A DNA stretch of 64,000 bases. It comes from Aeromicrobium sp. PE09-221. GTDB lineage: Bacteria; Actinomycetota; Actinomycetes; Propionibacteriales; Nocardioidaceae. Shown piece by piece: positions 9,293-17,386 of this stretch (the first letter of the stretch is position 1; each line of letters begins with the position of its first letter). A program made the position numbers and the translations under genes. The notes beneath the pieces are model-generated. The model did not search any database and was not told the origin of the DNA. It saw nothing but the letters and a program-made list of their open reading frames with translations. The stretch is taken from assembly GCF_002174305.1 (NCBI RefSeq), contig NZ_MIJB01000014.1, positions 62,001 to 126,000 on the forward strand, written 5' to 3'.

Positions 9293-10086
9293 GGGACGAA
9301 GCCGCCATCGGCGTGGACGGTGGTGCCGTTGAGGATGCCCCCGTCGAGCGAAGCGCAGTGCGCGATCGTGGCGGCGATCTCGCGGGGTGCGATCACGCGG
9401 CGGATCAGTCCATGCCGTCCGAGCTCCCCGGTGCCGCCTACATCGTCGTAGAGGGCGACGGTGGCCCGCAGCATCGCCGTATCGGTGGAGCCGGGTGAGA
9501 CAGCCACAGCGGTGACTCCGGTGCCGACCAGGTCCGCAGCCAGACCCTTGACCAAGCCGACGACTGCATGCTTGGCAGCGTTGTAGGCGGCGAGCCGGAA
9601 GAGCCCGTGTGTGCCCGCGGCTGAGGACACGGCGATGAACCGGCAGCCCGCCGGGTCGGGGCCTGCCAGCATGGCGGGTACGGCGGTGGCAGCGGTGTTC
9701 CACACTCCCTTGACGTCGACGTCCCAGAGCAGCTCGAGGTCCGTCGCGGGTGTCTGCCACAGAGGTCGGCCACCGGCGATCACGGCTGCGGCAGCGACGG
9801 CGACGTCGAGTCGTCCCCACCGTGCGATCGCGGCGTCCACGGCCTGCGCGATCCCGTGATGGTCACGGACGTCGGACTCGACCGTGATGATCCTGTCCTC
9901 TCGTCCGGCACGCAGGGTTGCCAACTCCTGCGGTGTCGCCAACGGGTAGCCGGGTCCGTCCGGGCCCGCGCACGAGTCGAGGGCGACGACCGCGTAGCCG
10001 CGTTCGTGGAGAGAGTCGACGGTGGCCGCGCCGATCCCGCGGGCCGCGCCGGTGACCAGAGCGACGCGCTCGACGACCTCGCTCAC
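9289..10086 (-). CDS. Mycofactocin-coupled SDR family oxidoreductase
   Basis: 265 residues from GTG 10086, which overlaps the mftE stop as GTGA. Nucleotide motif VTGAARGIG is at the N-terminus, NAG is replaced by AAA (VAVAAAAVIAG), the catalytic serine lies in AVSSAAGTHG and the YNAAK Tyr/Lys pair follows. The insertion between the first strand and the AAAA region, with VSDVRD-like acidic residues, is typical of SDRs that bind NAD(H) non-exchangeably and need mycofactocin as external electron acceptor (family knowledge). Sitting between mftE and mftF inside the biosynthetic operon, it is the likely client dehydrogenase. Its alcohol substrate is unknown; alcohols made by the nearby P450 are a plausible guess. 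Confidence 0.85.
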   Translation of the reverse strand: MSEVVERVALVTGAARGIGAATVDSLHERGYAVVALDSCAGPDGPGYPLATPQELATLRAGREDRIITVESDVRDHHGIAQAVDAAIARWGRLDVAVAAAAVIAGGRPLWQTPATDLELLWDVDVKGVWNTAATAVPAMLAGPDPAGCRFIAVSSAAGTHGLFRLAAYNAAKHAVVGLVKGLAADLVGTGVTAVAVSPGSTDTAMLRATVALYDDVGGTGELGRHGLIRRVIAPREIAATIAHCASLDGGILNGTTVHADGGFVP

Positions 10087-10802
10087 ACCCTGATTCCAGT
10101 ACGACTGCGGAGCATGCCGTGGTCGTCTCGCCGCCATTCGGAGACACGGGCGGTGACGTCGGCGACGATCGCATTGAACTCGGCCTCTCCGCGGCTCGCC
10201 GTGGAGCCGGTGGGATCGCCCAACACGCCGTTGGGCGACACTGCGCCGATGCCTCCCGCCATCATCAAGGGGAGTATCTCGCGCAGTGGCCGGGTCTCGC
10301 CCGGCTCGACCATGTCCGTTCTGACCGTACCCGGTCGGAGATGAAGCATGAGCGAGGTCTCGGTGATTCCAGCATGCAGGTCGGCACCCTCCGTCACGCA
10401 GGGTACCCAGGCCACCTCATGCCTCTCGTCGACCATGAGCGCCACGGCGGAACCGAGAGTGCTGCTGTTTCCGCCGTGGGCGTTGACGAAGACCGTCCGA
10501 CCGACCCAGGTGGCGATCGAGCGCACGAGCTCGACCACGACACCGTGAAGCGCCTTGCCGCCGATGGAACTCGTCCCGGGGAACGATTGGTGCTCGCCGC
10601 TGGACCCGTAGCTGATCGGCGGAGCCACGAGTACGACCTCGTCCATGGCCTCAGCCAAGGCGTCGGACACGGCTTGGGCGATCACGGTGTCGGTCTCCAA
10701 TGGCAGATGCGGTCCGTGTTGCTCGAGCGACCCGACTGGTACGACGACCGTGGGGCGTGCCGGGATCTCGGTCCACACTGCCTCAGCCAAACTGATTCTC
10801 AT
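10083..10802 (-). CDS. mftE: Mycofactocin precursor peptidase MftE (creatininase family)
   Basis: 239 residues. Creatininase-fold metal motifs are visible: LEQHGPHLPLETD near residue 26, NAHGGN near 109 and the HAGITETS segment near 142, which supply metal ligands. In the known pathway MftE releases the C-terminal cyclised Val-Tyr unit made by MftC from the MftA peptide. The ATG overlaps the mftD stop by four bases, and its own stop overlaps the following SDR start. Position D-E in the operon is the conserved order. Confidence 0.93.
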   Translation of the reverse strand: MRISLAEAVWTEIPARPTVVVPVGSLEQHGPHLPLETDTVIAQAVSDALAEAMDEVVLVAPPISYGSSGEHQSFPGTSSIGGKALHGVVVELVRSIATWVGRTVFVNAHGGNSSTLGSAVALMVDERHEVAWVPCVTEGADLHAGITETSLMLHLRPGTVRTDMVEPGETRPLREILPLMMAGGIGAVSPNGVLGDPTGSTASRGEAEFNAIVADVTARVSEWRRDDHGMLRSRTGIRV

Positions 10803-12010
10803 GACGTACCCGCCGGACCGAGTTCGCGCCTGAAGCCCGGGGCGACCACCACGTCAGTGGGCGAGAGCTCGTGGATCGACGAGCGCCCTAGGCCGAGGAG
10901 ACTCGAGTCGATGCCGCTGCGCAGGATGTCCAGCACGTTCTCGACACCGGCCTGGCCGTTGGCAGCCAATCCCCACAGGTAGGCACGTCCGATCATCACG
11001 GCCCTCGCCCCGAGCGCGAGCGCCTTGACGACGTCGCTGCCGCGACGGATGCCGCCGTCGAGGAGTACCTCGACCTGGTCTGCGACCGCGTTCGAGATCG
11101 ATGGGAGCACGCGGATCGGGGCAGGCGTCCCGTCGAGGTTGTTGCCGCCGTGGTTGGAGACCGACAATGCGTCGACGCCGCAGTCCACCGCTCGCCGGGC
11201 GTCGTCAACGCGGCAGACCCCCTTGAGCATGAACGGCTTGCCGCTCAGTTGGCTCCACTGATCACGCATCCACGCCACGTCGTCCCACGTCGGCGGAGGG
11301 GTGGTCATCCACTCGTAGTAGGCACCGAAGAAGGTCGGCCCCTTTGATTCACCCGGCGCAGCTAGGTTCGGTGCCGTGAGGTCGGGCAGATTGCGGGCAA
11401 ACGAGGTGAGCCAACGCGGCTTTCGCACAACCTGCGGCGCGAGCCTCACAGCTGTCCTGAAGTCGACCCTCTCCGGGATCTCCGGGCTCCCCCAATCGCG
11501 ACCCATCGAGAAGGACCAATCCAAGGTCGCGATGAGCCCCACCGAGCCAGCAGCGTATGCACGCTCCATTCGCTGAATCATCACATCGCGGTCACCTGTC
11601 CAGTACATCTGGAAGAAGGTCTGCGGGTTGGCGGCCACCACATCCTCGACCGACCGGCTGGCGAAGTTGCTCAACCCGATGACTGTGCCGCGTGCCGCCG
11701 CGGCGCGGGCCACCGCGACCTCGCCGTCGGGGTGAACCGCTTGGACGCCGGTCGGGGACATGACGACCGGGAAGGAGATCTGCTGGCCCATCACCGTGGT
11801 GGCCAGGTCGCGCTTGGCCTGGTGCCCGGCCACATGGGGAGCAAGTCCGAGCTCGGTGTAGGCGGCCTCATTGTCAGACATCGACTGGCCACGCTCGGAC
11901 CCGGCGACGAGCGCGTCGTAGACTGGACGCGGCAGTCGCCTGCGCGCTCGTCGCTGGGCGACGGCGACGGACTCGAACCACGGGTTCTGCTTCCAGGGGT
12001 TCAACTTCAT
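10799..12010 (-). CDS. mftD: Mycofactocin maturase MftD (FMN alpha-hydroxyacid dehydrogenase fold)
   Basis: 403 residues from ATG 12010, which overlaps the mftC stop; the longer open frame upstream is antisense coding inside mftC. It has the FMN-dependent (S)-2-hydroxy acid dehydrogenase fold: MSPTGVQAV near the N-terminus, FMLKGVCRVDDA lysine, active-site SVSNHGG histidine and LLDGGIRRGSDV. The residue after NHGG is Asn, where lactate oxidases have the substrate-carboxylate arginine (compare NHGGRQ in the paralogous enzyme at 30258-31421). This fits an altered substrate. Known MftD oxidatively deaminates the MftE product to premycofactocin. Confidence 0.93.
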   Translation of the reverse strand: MKLNPWKQNPWFESVAVAQRRARRRLPRPVYDALVAGSERGQSMSDNEAAYTELGLAPHVAGHQAKRDLATTVMGQQISFPVVMSPTGVQAVHPDGEVAVARAAAARGTVIGLSNFASRSVEDVVAANPQTFFQMYWTGDRDVMIQRMERAYAAGSVGLIATLDWSFSMGRDWGSPEIPERVDFRTAVRLAPQVVRKPRWLTSFARNLPDLTAPNLAAPGESKGPTFFGAYYEWMTTPPPTWDDVAWMRDQWSQLSGKPFMLKGVCRVDDARRAVDCGVDALSVSNHGGNNLDGTPAPIRVLPSISNAVADQVEVLLDGGIRRGSDVVKALALGARAVMIGRAYLWGLAANGQAGVENVLDILRSGIDSSLLGLGRSSIHELSPTDVVVAPGFRRELGPAGTS

Positions 12011-13272
12011 GACGTGATCCCCTCCAAGGGAGCGACGAACCCCGCCAGAGGGTTCTCCGCGCAAGCCGAGACCGGAGGCGTCGCCGCCGCGACGACCGCG
12101 TCCTCGCGGCGCTGCAGCGTGAGCATGACCGGCTCGTTGCGAGTTGGCATCCGCCGGGAGTGATCCTGGCTGGCCGCCGGGATCGAGCGGTCGTCTGCGA
12201 GCGCGGCCTCGCCGTAGCCCTGGACGCACTCCGGATCGGGTCCGTCCAGGGGCAGGCCGGTGAAGAACTTGGCTGCCATGCAGCCACCCCGGCAACTGTC
12301 GAAGAACGCGCAGGACGAGCACGCGCCGCCGGTCTGGGGGGATCGCAGCTCGGTAAACAGCGCCGAGCGCTGCCAGACCTGGCCGAACCCACCGTCGGCG
12401 AGCACGTTTCCGGCAAGGAACTCCTCATGTATCGCGAACGGACAGGCGTAGACGTCACCGATCGGATCGATCAGGCACACCACCCGTCCGGCGCCGCACA
12501 GGTTGAGTCCCGGCAGACTCTCACCGAACGCCGACAGATGGAAGAAGGAATCCCCGGTCAGCACGGACTCGCCGTTGGCCATGAGCCAGTCGTAGAGCTC
12601 GCGCTGCTGCTCTGGCAGCGGGTGCAACTCGTCCCACACGTCCGCTCCACGGCCCGAGGGTCGCAGCCTGGTGAGCCGCAGAGTCGCGCCGTAGCGGTCG
12701 GCGATCGCCTTGAACTCATCGAGCTGGCCGATGTTCTGCCGTGTGCAGACCACCGAGATCTTGGCGTCGGCGAAACCCGCGTCCTGCAGGTTGGCCAACG
12801 CCCGCAACGCAGTGTCGTAGGAACCCGGCCCCCGGACGTAGTCGTTCACCTCAGCAGTTGCGCCGTCGAGAGAAACCTGGACGTCGACGTAGTCGGTCGA
12901 GGCCAGCCACCGCGCGCGCTCGGGAGTGATCCGCACCCCGTTGGTGGAGAACTTGACGCCCACCTGGTGATCGACGGCGTACCCCAGCAGCTCCCAGAAG
13001 TCCGGGCGAATGGTGGGCTCGCCGCCGCCGATGTTGACGTAGAAGACCTGCATGCGCTGGAGCTCGTCGATCACTGCCTTGCACTGCTCGGTGCTCAACT
13101 CGCGCGGGTCGCGCCGCCCCGACGACGACAGGCAGTGCGCGCAGGCCAGGTTGCACGCGTAGGTCAACTCCCACGTCAGGCAGATCGGTGCATCCAATCC
13201 GTACTCGAACTGCTCGATGAGCGTCCCACCGGACGGTCGCAGAGCTTCCGGACGCGTCTGCAGGATGGTCAT
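12007..13272 (-). CDS. mftC: Mycofactocin radical SAM maturase MftC
   Basis: 421 residues. The radical-SAM cluster motif Cys40-x3-Cys44-x2-Cys47 occurs in LTYACNLACAHC, and a SPASM domain with further cysteines (CGAGRVVC, YACPF, CSSCAFFDSCRGGC) fills roughly residues 250-345. Known MftC performs oxidative decarboxylation and C-C cyclisation of the MftA C-terminal Val-Tyr. A C-terminal tail of about 60 residues after the SPASM domain is usual for the family. It starts in an ATGA overlap with mftB. Confidence 0.96.
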   Translation of the reverse strand: MTILQTRPEALRPSGGTLIEQFEYGLDAPICLTWELTYACNLACAHCLSSSGRRDPRELSTEQCKAVIDELQRMQVFYVNIGGGEPTIRPDFWELLGYAVDHQVGVKFSTNGVRITPERARWLASTDYVDVQVSLDGATAEVNDYVRGPGSYDTALRALANLQDAGFADAKISVVCTRQNIGQLDEFKAIADRYGATLRLTRLRPSGRGADVWDELHPLPEQQRELYDWLMANGESVLTGDSFFHLSAFGESLPGLNLCGAGRVVCLIDPIGDVYACPFAIHEEFLAGNVLADGGFGQVWQRSALFTELRSPQTGGACSSCAFFDSCRGGCMAAKFFTGLPLDGPDPECVQGYGEAALADDRSIPAASQDHSRRMPTRNEPVMLTLQRREDAVVAAATPPVSACAENPLAGFVAPLEGITS

Positions 13273-13550
13273 GCCGCCTCCTGGTCGCGACGTCGGATCA
13301 TGTCAGTCTCGGCCAGAGCCTGCAGTGCAGCGGCGTATGTCCCGTACTGACCCTCGGGGACGCCGGCAGCGTCCAGCGCGTCGCGCACGTCACGATGGTC
13401 TGAGAGCAGACGCACCACGGTCACCAACTCGGGACGCTTGAGGAAGGTCAGCTTGCGGTTTCCGAAGTGATAGGCCAATGCACCGAAAGGCTCCGGGCGC
13501 AGGGCGACCGATGGTGAGAGACTCCAGGCCTCGTCGAGGATCTCGGCCAT
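13269..13550 (-). CDS. mftB: Mycofactocin peptide chaperone MftB (RRE protein)
   Basis: 93 residues, matching the PqqD-like RiPP recognition element that delivers MftA to MftC. The start ATG 13550 lies 10 bases after the mftA stop, with an AGGAG ribosome-binding site overlapping that stop codon. Hydrophobic core segments such as FGALAYHFGNRKLTFLK are characteristic. Its stop overlaps the mftC start. Confidence 0.93.
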   Translation of the reverse strand: MAEILDEAWSLSPSVALRPEPFGALAYHFGNRKLTFLKRPELVTVVRLLSDHRDVRDALDAAGVPEGQYGTYAAALQALAETDMIRRRDQEAA

Positions 13551-13560
13551 CTCGATCTCC

Positions 13561-13668
13561 TCAGTAGACGCCGCACATGCCGTCGATGGAGACCTCCTCG
13601 ATCAAGGACTCCACCTCGACCTCGGTCGTGGTATCGGCGGCGTCGTGCTGCGTGGAAGTTGGCTCCAT
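13561..13668 (-). CDS. mftA: Mycofactocin precursor peptide MftA
   Basis: A 35-residue peptide ending in the invariant core IDGMCGVY directly before TGA. The C-terminal Val-Tyr is the pair converted to the redox cofactor. The leader is acidic (TEVEVESLIEEV) as expected for binding MftB. The ATG at 13668 is preceded by GGAGGAG (spacing about 3-8 bases). It is the first gene of the operon and divergent from mftR. Confidence 0.97.
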   Translation of the reverse strand: MEPTSTQHDAADTTTEVEVESLIEEVSIDGMCGVY

Positions 13669-13710
13669 GACTCCTCCATCGTGTGGATCGTGATGTGGCC
13701 CACACATTAA

Positions 13711-13725
13711 TGGCACTCAGCGCCA
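13711..13725. promoter_or_regulatory. Candidate MftR operator in the mftA-mftR divergent promoter
   Basis: TGGCACTCAGCGCCA is a near-perfect 15-base palindrome: arms match at all but one symmetric pair, with a one-base centre. It lies 43 bases upstream of the mftA start and 39 upstream of mftR, where a repressor could control both. AT-rich CATTAAT beside it may be the mftA -10 region. Assignment to MftR is inferred from position. Confidence 0.5.
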
Positions 13726-13763
13726 CAATGCAAGGGTCTGCAGCACATTGCTATCGTCCGGCC

Positions 13764-14363
13764 ATGACGCCGGAAAGCGCACCGCCGCGGACGACGGTCG
13801 GCCGCCCCGGCGCCACCTCACACGCTGAGATCGAGCAGGCCGCCTTCGACCTGTTCACCGATCGCGGCTTCGACCAGACCACCATGGGTGACATCGCAGA
13901 CGCAGTGGGGGTCGGCCGGCGCACACTGTTCCGCTACTTTCCGTCCAAGAACGACATCCCGTGGGGGCAGTTCGACCGAACACTCGAGGCATTCCGGCTC
14001 ATCCTGGACCAGGCGCCGCGCGACATCGCCCTGCACGAAGCAGTGCACCGCAGCGTGGTGACGTTTAACGCCTTCCCCGACGACGCGCGCCCGCCCCACC
14101 GCGACCGGATGAGACTCATCCTGTCCACCCCGTCGCTCCAAGCCCACTCGGTCTTGCGCTACGCCGACTGGCGACGAGTGATTGTCGAGTTCGTGGCACG
14201 AAGAACTGGCCAGGACCCGACCGACGCACTCCCACGTACCGTCGGCCACGTCAGCCTCGCGCTGGCTCTGTCGGCCTACGAATCCTGGCTCGAACAACAG
14301 AGCAGCAGCATCACGACCCTGCTCGACGAGGCCATGGCCGAGCTGCGGTGGTATCTGAAGTGA
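13764..14363 (+). CDS. mftR: Mycofactocin system TetR-family regulator MftR
   Basis: 199 residues. N-terminal helix-turn-helix: EQAAFDLFTDRGFDQTTMGDIADAVGVG followed by RTLFRYFPSKNDI (typed here in two parts). This is the usual TetR DNA-binding block, and RTLFRYFPSK is typical of MftR proteins. ATG 13764 is chosen since the frame upstream enters the operator region. Mycobacterial MftR represses mft genes and responds to long-chain acyl-CoAs (established for Mycolicibacterium). That would tie the operon to the nearby P450/ALDH/acyl-CoA ligase route. Confidence 0.9.
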   Translation: MTPESAPPRTTVGRPGATSHAEIEQAAFDLFTDRGFDQTTMGDIADAVGVGRRTLFRYFPSKNDIPWGQFDRTLEAFRLILDQAPRDIALHEAVHRSVVTFNAFPDDARPPHRDRMRLILSTPSLQAHSVLRYADWRRVIVEFVARRTGQDPTDALPRTVGHVSLALALSAYESWLEQQSSSITTLLDEAMAELRWYLK

Positions 14364-14383
14364 TGCGTAGGAGCGGTGACGGT

Positions 14384-14418
14384 TGGCCCCGTGGGACTCG
14401 AACCCACAACCCGCGGAT
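14384..14418 (-). other. tRNA 3'-end fragment, probable integration (att) site
   Basis: Read on the minus strand, this 35-base stretch has a 5-bp T-stem (GTGGG/CCCAC) closing the loop TTCGAGT, and ends GGGGCCA. That is the anticodon-stem-to-acceptor 3' part of a tRNA, most like tRNA-Lys. No D-arm or anticodon loop precedes it, so it is not a functional tRNA. A displaced tRNA 3' end next to a tyrosine integrase is the usual left-over of integration into a tRNA gene. The complete tRNA expected at the other end is not in this window. Confidence 0.7.
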
Positions 14419-14480
14419 CATGGAGATAACGTCTCTGACCTGCATGGACGTCGGCGGGTCGCGGTCGCGGAGCGTGCAGC

Positions 14481-14702
14481 ATGAGCGGCGCGCTGGTGGA
14501 GTACGACGAGGACGCTTTCTACGGGTACGCCCACGCCTCACCGTTGCTCGGTCGGGCATGTGAGGACTGTGGTGCGACGGCTGGCCTGCGGTGGGTGCGG
14601 CTGTTGACGGCTCCCGATTGCTGGTTGTGCGTGGATGCGGCCGGGTGCCGTGCCCGTCGCGCGCGTCGCCTTCGATCGACCGATCAGGTTGATATCCGAT
14701 GA
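14481..14702 (+). CDS. Small cysteine-rich hypothetical protein (prophage)
   Basis: 73 residues with four or more cysteines arranged as ACEDC, then CWLCVDAAGC, which suggests a small zinc-binding fold. It starts just inside the element and its stop overlaps the start of the next gene by four bases. No named family is recognised. Small Zn-finger-like proteins of this kind are common in actinophage early regions. Confidence 0.5.
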   Translation: MSGALVEYDEDAFYGYAHASPLLGRACEDCGATAGLRWVRLLTAPDCWLCVDAAGCRARRARRLRSTDQVDIR

Positions 14703-15097
14703 GTGCGTGGGACGAGATGCAGCAGCGAGAGCAGGACCGGACCGCCGCGATCCGAGACGCGATCGGCGATCAGATCGACGTAGTGGTCGCGGAGTACGAG
14801 TTCGGATCTGCTCCGGCTGTGAAGCGCGGTCGGAACCCGCAGTGGCCCTACGTGCCGATCCTGAAGTCGATCGACGAGCACGGGCGTGCCAGCACCCGGC
14901 AGGTGCAGGGTCTGGCCTACGCCACCCGGGAGGAGGCTGTCGATCGTGCCGAGCGGTACATCGCCGAGTGGCGCGAGAAGATGCGTGCCGACCTCGCGAA
15001 CCCGAGACACCGCGCTTGGCGTGAGCATTTGGGGCTACCACGGGACCCTCTATCGACCGACTCGGAGCATAGTGCAGACGGAGGGCGTGATGAGTGA
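14699..15097 (+). CDS. Hypothetical prophage protein
   Basis: 132 residues, hydrophilic, mixed charge, no membrane segment. It is coupled to the preceding gene (ATGA overlap) and overlaps the next start by eight bases, which supports real coding. No family is recognised. The middle segment (PYVPILKSIDEHGRAS) and a long helical C-terminus rich in Arg/Glu/Ala are the only clear features. Confidence 0.45.
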   Translation: MSAWDEMQQREQDRTAAIRDAIGDQIDVVVAEYEFGSAPAVKRGRNPQWPYVPILKSIDEHGRASTRQVQGLAYATREEAVDRAERYIAEWREKMRADLANPRHRAWREHLGLPRDPLSTDSEHSADGGRDE

Positions 15098-15296
15098 GTT
15101 CAGGTACGGCGTGAGCGCGCAGGGCGTCGTCCTCGTCCACCGGCGAGGGTGCCAGCGCTGGCCCCGCTTGACCTTCGACTGGTCCCCGCCCGAGAACCGT
15201 CGTACCGGCGACCGTGCATGCCGACTGTGCCTGCCCGACGGCCTTCCCACATCGACCGATCAGGGGGAGCTGCGAACACTCAGGGTGCAACTGTGA
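15090..15296 (+). CDS. Small hypothetical prophage protein
   Basis: 68 residues, with the start overlapping the previous gene's end. It contains HRRGCQRW and DRACRLCLPDG, cysteines that could bind a metal. Compact overlaps with neighbours argue for a real early-region phage gene. The function is unknown. Confidence 0.4.
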   Translation: MSEFRYGVSAQGVVLVHRRGCQRWPRLTFDWSPPENRRTGDRACRLCLPDGLPTSTDQGELRTLRVQL

Positions 15297-15362
15297 CACG
15301 GCTCTCCCTAGCATCCGGGATGGATACCTGGGAGAAAGACCATCGAGGACTGGACCACCTAC

Positions 15363-16121
15363 ATGACCGCCGCGGGCGCACCCGAGACCACCCGAAACCT
15401 GCGGACCTACCACCTACAGCGCCTCGCCGCCGACATGACCCGCGGACCGTGGACCGTCACGTTCGACTACCTCGTGCAGTGGCTCGCCGGTCAGGGTTGG
15501 GCTGCGAACACACGGAAGTCGTACCGGCAGTCGTTGCGGTCGTTCTGCTCGTGGGCGATGGCCACCGGCCGCGTCACGGAGTCGCCGGCCCATCTGCTGC
15601 CGCCGGTGCGGGTGCCGCGGGGGAACCCGCGCCCGGTGGACGAGGCGACGTACAGGGCGGCGCTCGCGTCTGCTGACGAGCGGGTACGGCTCGCTCTGCT
15701 GCTCGGTGGGGCGATGGGTCTCAGACGGTCGGAGATCGCGCGAGCACGCCGCGAGGATCTCGTGAGGGATCTCGTGGGCTGGTCGCTGCGGGTGACGGGG
15801 AAGGGTGGCCACGTGCGTGTCGTGCCCGCGCTGGCCGAGCTCGCCGAGGTCATCCGTGCCGGGCCGGCCGGATGGCTGTTCCCGTCAGCGCACGGTGGTC
15901 ACCTGACCGGCCACCATCTGGCCAAGCTGATGTCTGCTGAGCTCGGGGACTACTCGGCTCACGCGCTGCGTCACCGTTGCGGGTCGGTGGCGTACGGGGT
16001 GACTCGTGACCTTCGGGCAGTGCAGGAGCTGCTGGGGCATGCGAGGCCCGAGACGACGGCTGCGTACACGTTGGTGCCGGATGACGATGTGCGTGCGGCG
16101 ATGATGGCGGCTCCGGCGTGA
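15363..16121 (+). CDS. Tyrosine recombinase / phage integrase
   Basis: 252 residues. The full catalytic set of the lambda-integrase family is visible: Arg in MGLRRSEI (about 121), Lys147 in VTGKGGHVR, His200-x2-Arg203 in SAHALRHR, His226 in ELLGHA and the nucleophile Tyr235 in TAAYTLV. The N-terminal SAM-like core-binding domain (NTRKSYRQSLRSFCSWA) is present; the arm-binding domain of larger integrases is short or absent. ATG 15363 is chosen; the frame is open back to 15312 without another good start. It lies about 1 kb from the tRNA-fragment att site that it probably used. Confidence 0.9.
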   Translation: MTAAGAPETTRNLRTYHLQRLAADMTRGPWTVTFDYLVQWLAGQGWAANTRKSYRQSLRSFCSWAMATGRVTESPAHLLPPVRVPRGNPRPVDEATYRAALASADERVRLALLLGGAMGLRRSEIARARREDLVRDLVGWSLRVTGKGGHVRVVPALAELAEVIRAGPAGWLFPSAHGGHLTGHHLAKLMSAELGDYSAHALRHRCGSVAYGVTRDLRAVQELLGHARPETTAAYTLVPDDDVRAAMMAAPA

Positions 16122-16147
16122 GCCGCGGACATGAGAGGGTGCAGGCC

Positions 16148-16477
16148 ATGACGGATCAGGTCGAGTTCAGGTTGGTGCAGCTGGGGACGCGTCCAGTGGT
16201 GCGGGTGTCAGCGTTGCAGCTGACGTACGAGCGTCGGTACGCGAACTGGATCACGAAGCTGATCCTGATCTGCTCCTTCGGTATGGCGTTCCTTGCGTGG
16301 CCGTGGATCCGGTTCGGTCGGGAGACGGTGACGATCCCGCGGTCGCGGGTGAACTCGGTGAAGACCAAGTTCGGCCCCGCGCTGGCCGACCTGACGGTGG
16401 TCACGTCGAGCGACTCGGTGTCGTTCCGCACGGACCTGTCGACGCCCGACGCTGCTCGGGCTCTGCTGATCGACTGA
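16148..16477 (+). CDS. Small single-pass membrane protein (prophage)
   Basis: 109 residues from ATG 16148; an in-frame GTG at 16118 overlapping the integrase stop would add ten residues. One hydrophobic helix (ILICSFGMAFLAWPW) lies about one third into the protein. The C-terminal domain has a beta-rich pattern of alternating charge and valine. No family is recognised. It is followed immediately by a strong terminator. Confidence 0.5.
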   Translation: MTDQVEFRLVQLGTRPVVRVSALQLTYERRYANWITKLILICSFGMAFLAWPWIRFGRETVTIPRSRVNSVKTKFGPALADLTVVTSSDSVSFRTDLSTPDAARALLID

Positions 16478-16487
16478 CGCAGACGTG

Positions 16488-16520
16488 ACGAGGCCCCCAC
16501 CCCGATGGTGGGGGCCTCGT
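16488..16520. terminator. Bidirectional hairpin terminator
   Basis: Perfect 14-bp stem ACGAGGCCCCCACC / GGTGGGGGCCTCGT with a five-base loop, between the convergent membrane-protein gene and holin. No long T-tract on either side, as is common in actinobacteria. Confidence 0.85.
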
Positions 16521-16531
16521 GCTGTGCCGGG

Positions 16532-16774
16532 TCACTCGGTGTCGAGCTTCATCCGCTTCCCGTTCCCGGGCGCGATCGGCGTCACCTTCCGGCGTGCGTA
16601 GAGCACCGACCCGAGCACCGCCCCCGCGGAGACGAACCCGACGATCCCCGTGGCCTGCGCCTCGGTGACGTTGATCCCGAACGCGGTCAACAGCGCGACA
16701 CCGGCAATGACGACGCCGACGACCGCGCCGGACAGCGCGACTGGTTCGCGCTCGATGGTGTTCCTCACGTCCAT
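16532..16774 (-). CDS. Phage holin-like protein
   Basis: 80 residues with two predicted membrane helices (LSGAVVGVVIAGVALLTAFG and GIVGFVSAGAVLGSVLYA) and a basic C-terminal tail (RRK..GNGKRMK). This is the class II holin pattern. It sits directly downstream of the endolysin and overlaps its stop by ten bases, the usual lysis-cassette arrangement. The inferred role is membrane permeabilisation for lysin release; the prophage is otherwise degenerate. Confidence 0.75.
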   Translation of the reverse strand: MDVRNTIEREPVALSGAVVGVVIAGVALLTAFGINVTEAQATGIVGFVSAGAVLGSVLYARRKVTPIAPGNGKRMKLDTE

Positions 16775-17386
16775 GATTCACTTCCTCCCCTCTTGAGTCG
16801 ACGGACCGGGAGCCACCCGCCGTTGACGCCCTCGCGCCAGCCCGCGCCCTTCCGGTCACGCCCTGATCCCACGGCCGTGAACGTCGAGCCCTTCCGAGCT
16901 CGCTTCGGCCCGCCACCAGAACGGACGGCAGCGTGGTGTGCGCCGGGACCGGTGCGCACGATCGTGTCCTTCTTCACCGTGTACTGAGCGCCCGCATCCT
17001 TCGGGGCCCGGTACCGGCCCGGGTTCAGCAGGATGTACGGGTGGTCCTTGTGGTTGGCCGTGGAGTTACCCCGATCAGCCATCAGCCGCGCGACGCCGGG
17101 CCGGTTGGTCGTCAAGGTGATCCGCTGCCACCAGATGACGTGCTGTAGCCGGAGCCGGACGCGATGCCGCCACACGTGGGCGTTGATCCAGTCGCCAGCG
17201 GCCTTGTTGTGGACCATCAGGTCCAGGGCACGGCCGGTGCGATGCTCGCCGCATGGAGCCCATGCCCCACATGAACCAGATCTCGTGTCCGGGCTTGCGG
17301 GCTGCGTTGTAGATCTCCTTCGCGACCGAGCGGGTGGCGGGGTCGATGTTGCCGAGCTTGCTTGAGACGTGTCGCCAGTTACTCAT
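16765..17386 (-). pseudogene. Phage endolysin, frameshifted (peptidase-like plus SH3-like tail)
   Basis: The N-terminal frame from ATG 17386 (MSNWRHVSSKLGNIDPAT...) runs into GHEIWFMWGMG, then must shift frame near 17250 to continue as GEHRTGRALDLMVHN, AGDWINAHVW and HVIWWQRI. That second block is the VanY/ARB-07466-like peptidase core with its H..GRA.D metal motif. The C-terminal 60 residues (YTVKKDTIVRTGPG... WLPVRRL) look like a cell-wall-binding SH3-type domain. One extra base in the CCATGCGG region explains the break. Either the gene is dead or the assembly has an indel. Confidence 0.7.

Noticed and set aside
14384-14418. A functional tRNA gene
   Set aside because: Only the 3' part is present; no D-arm, anticodon loop or 5' acceptor strand precedes it.
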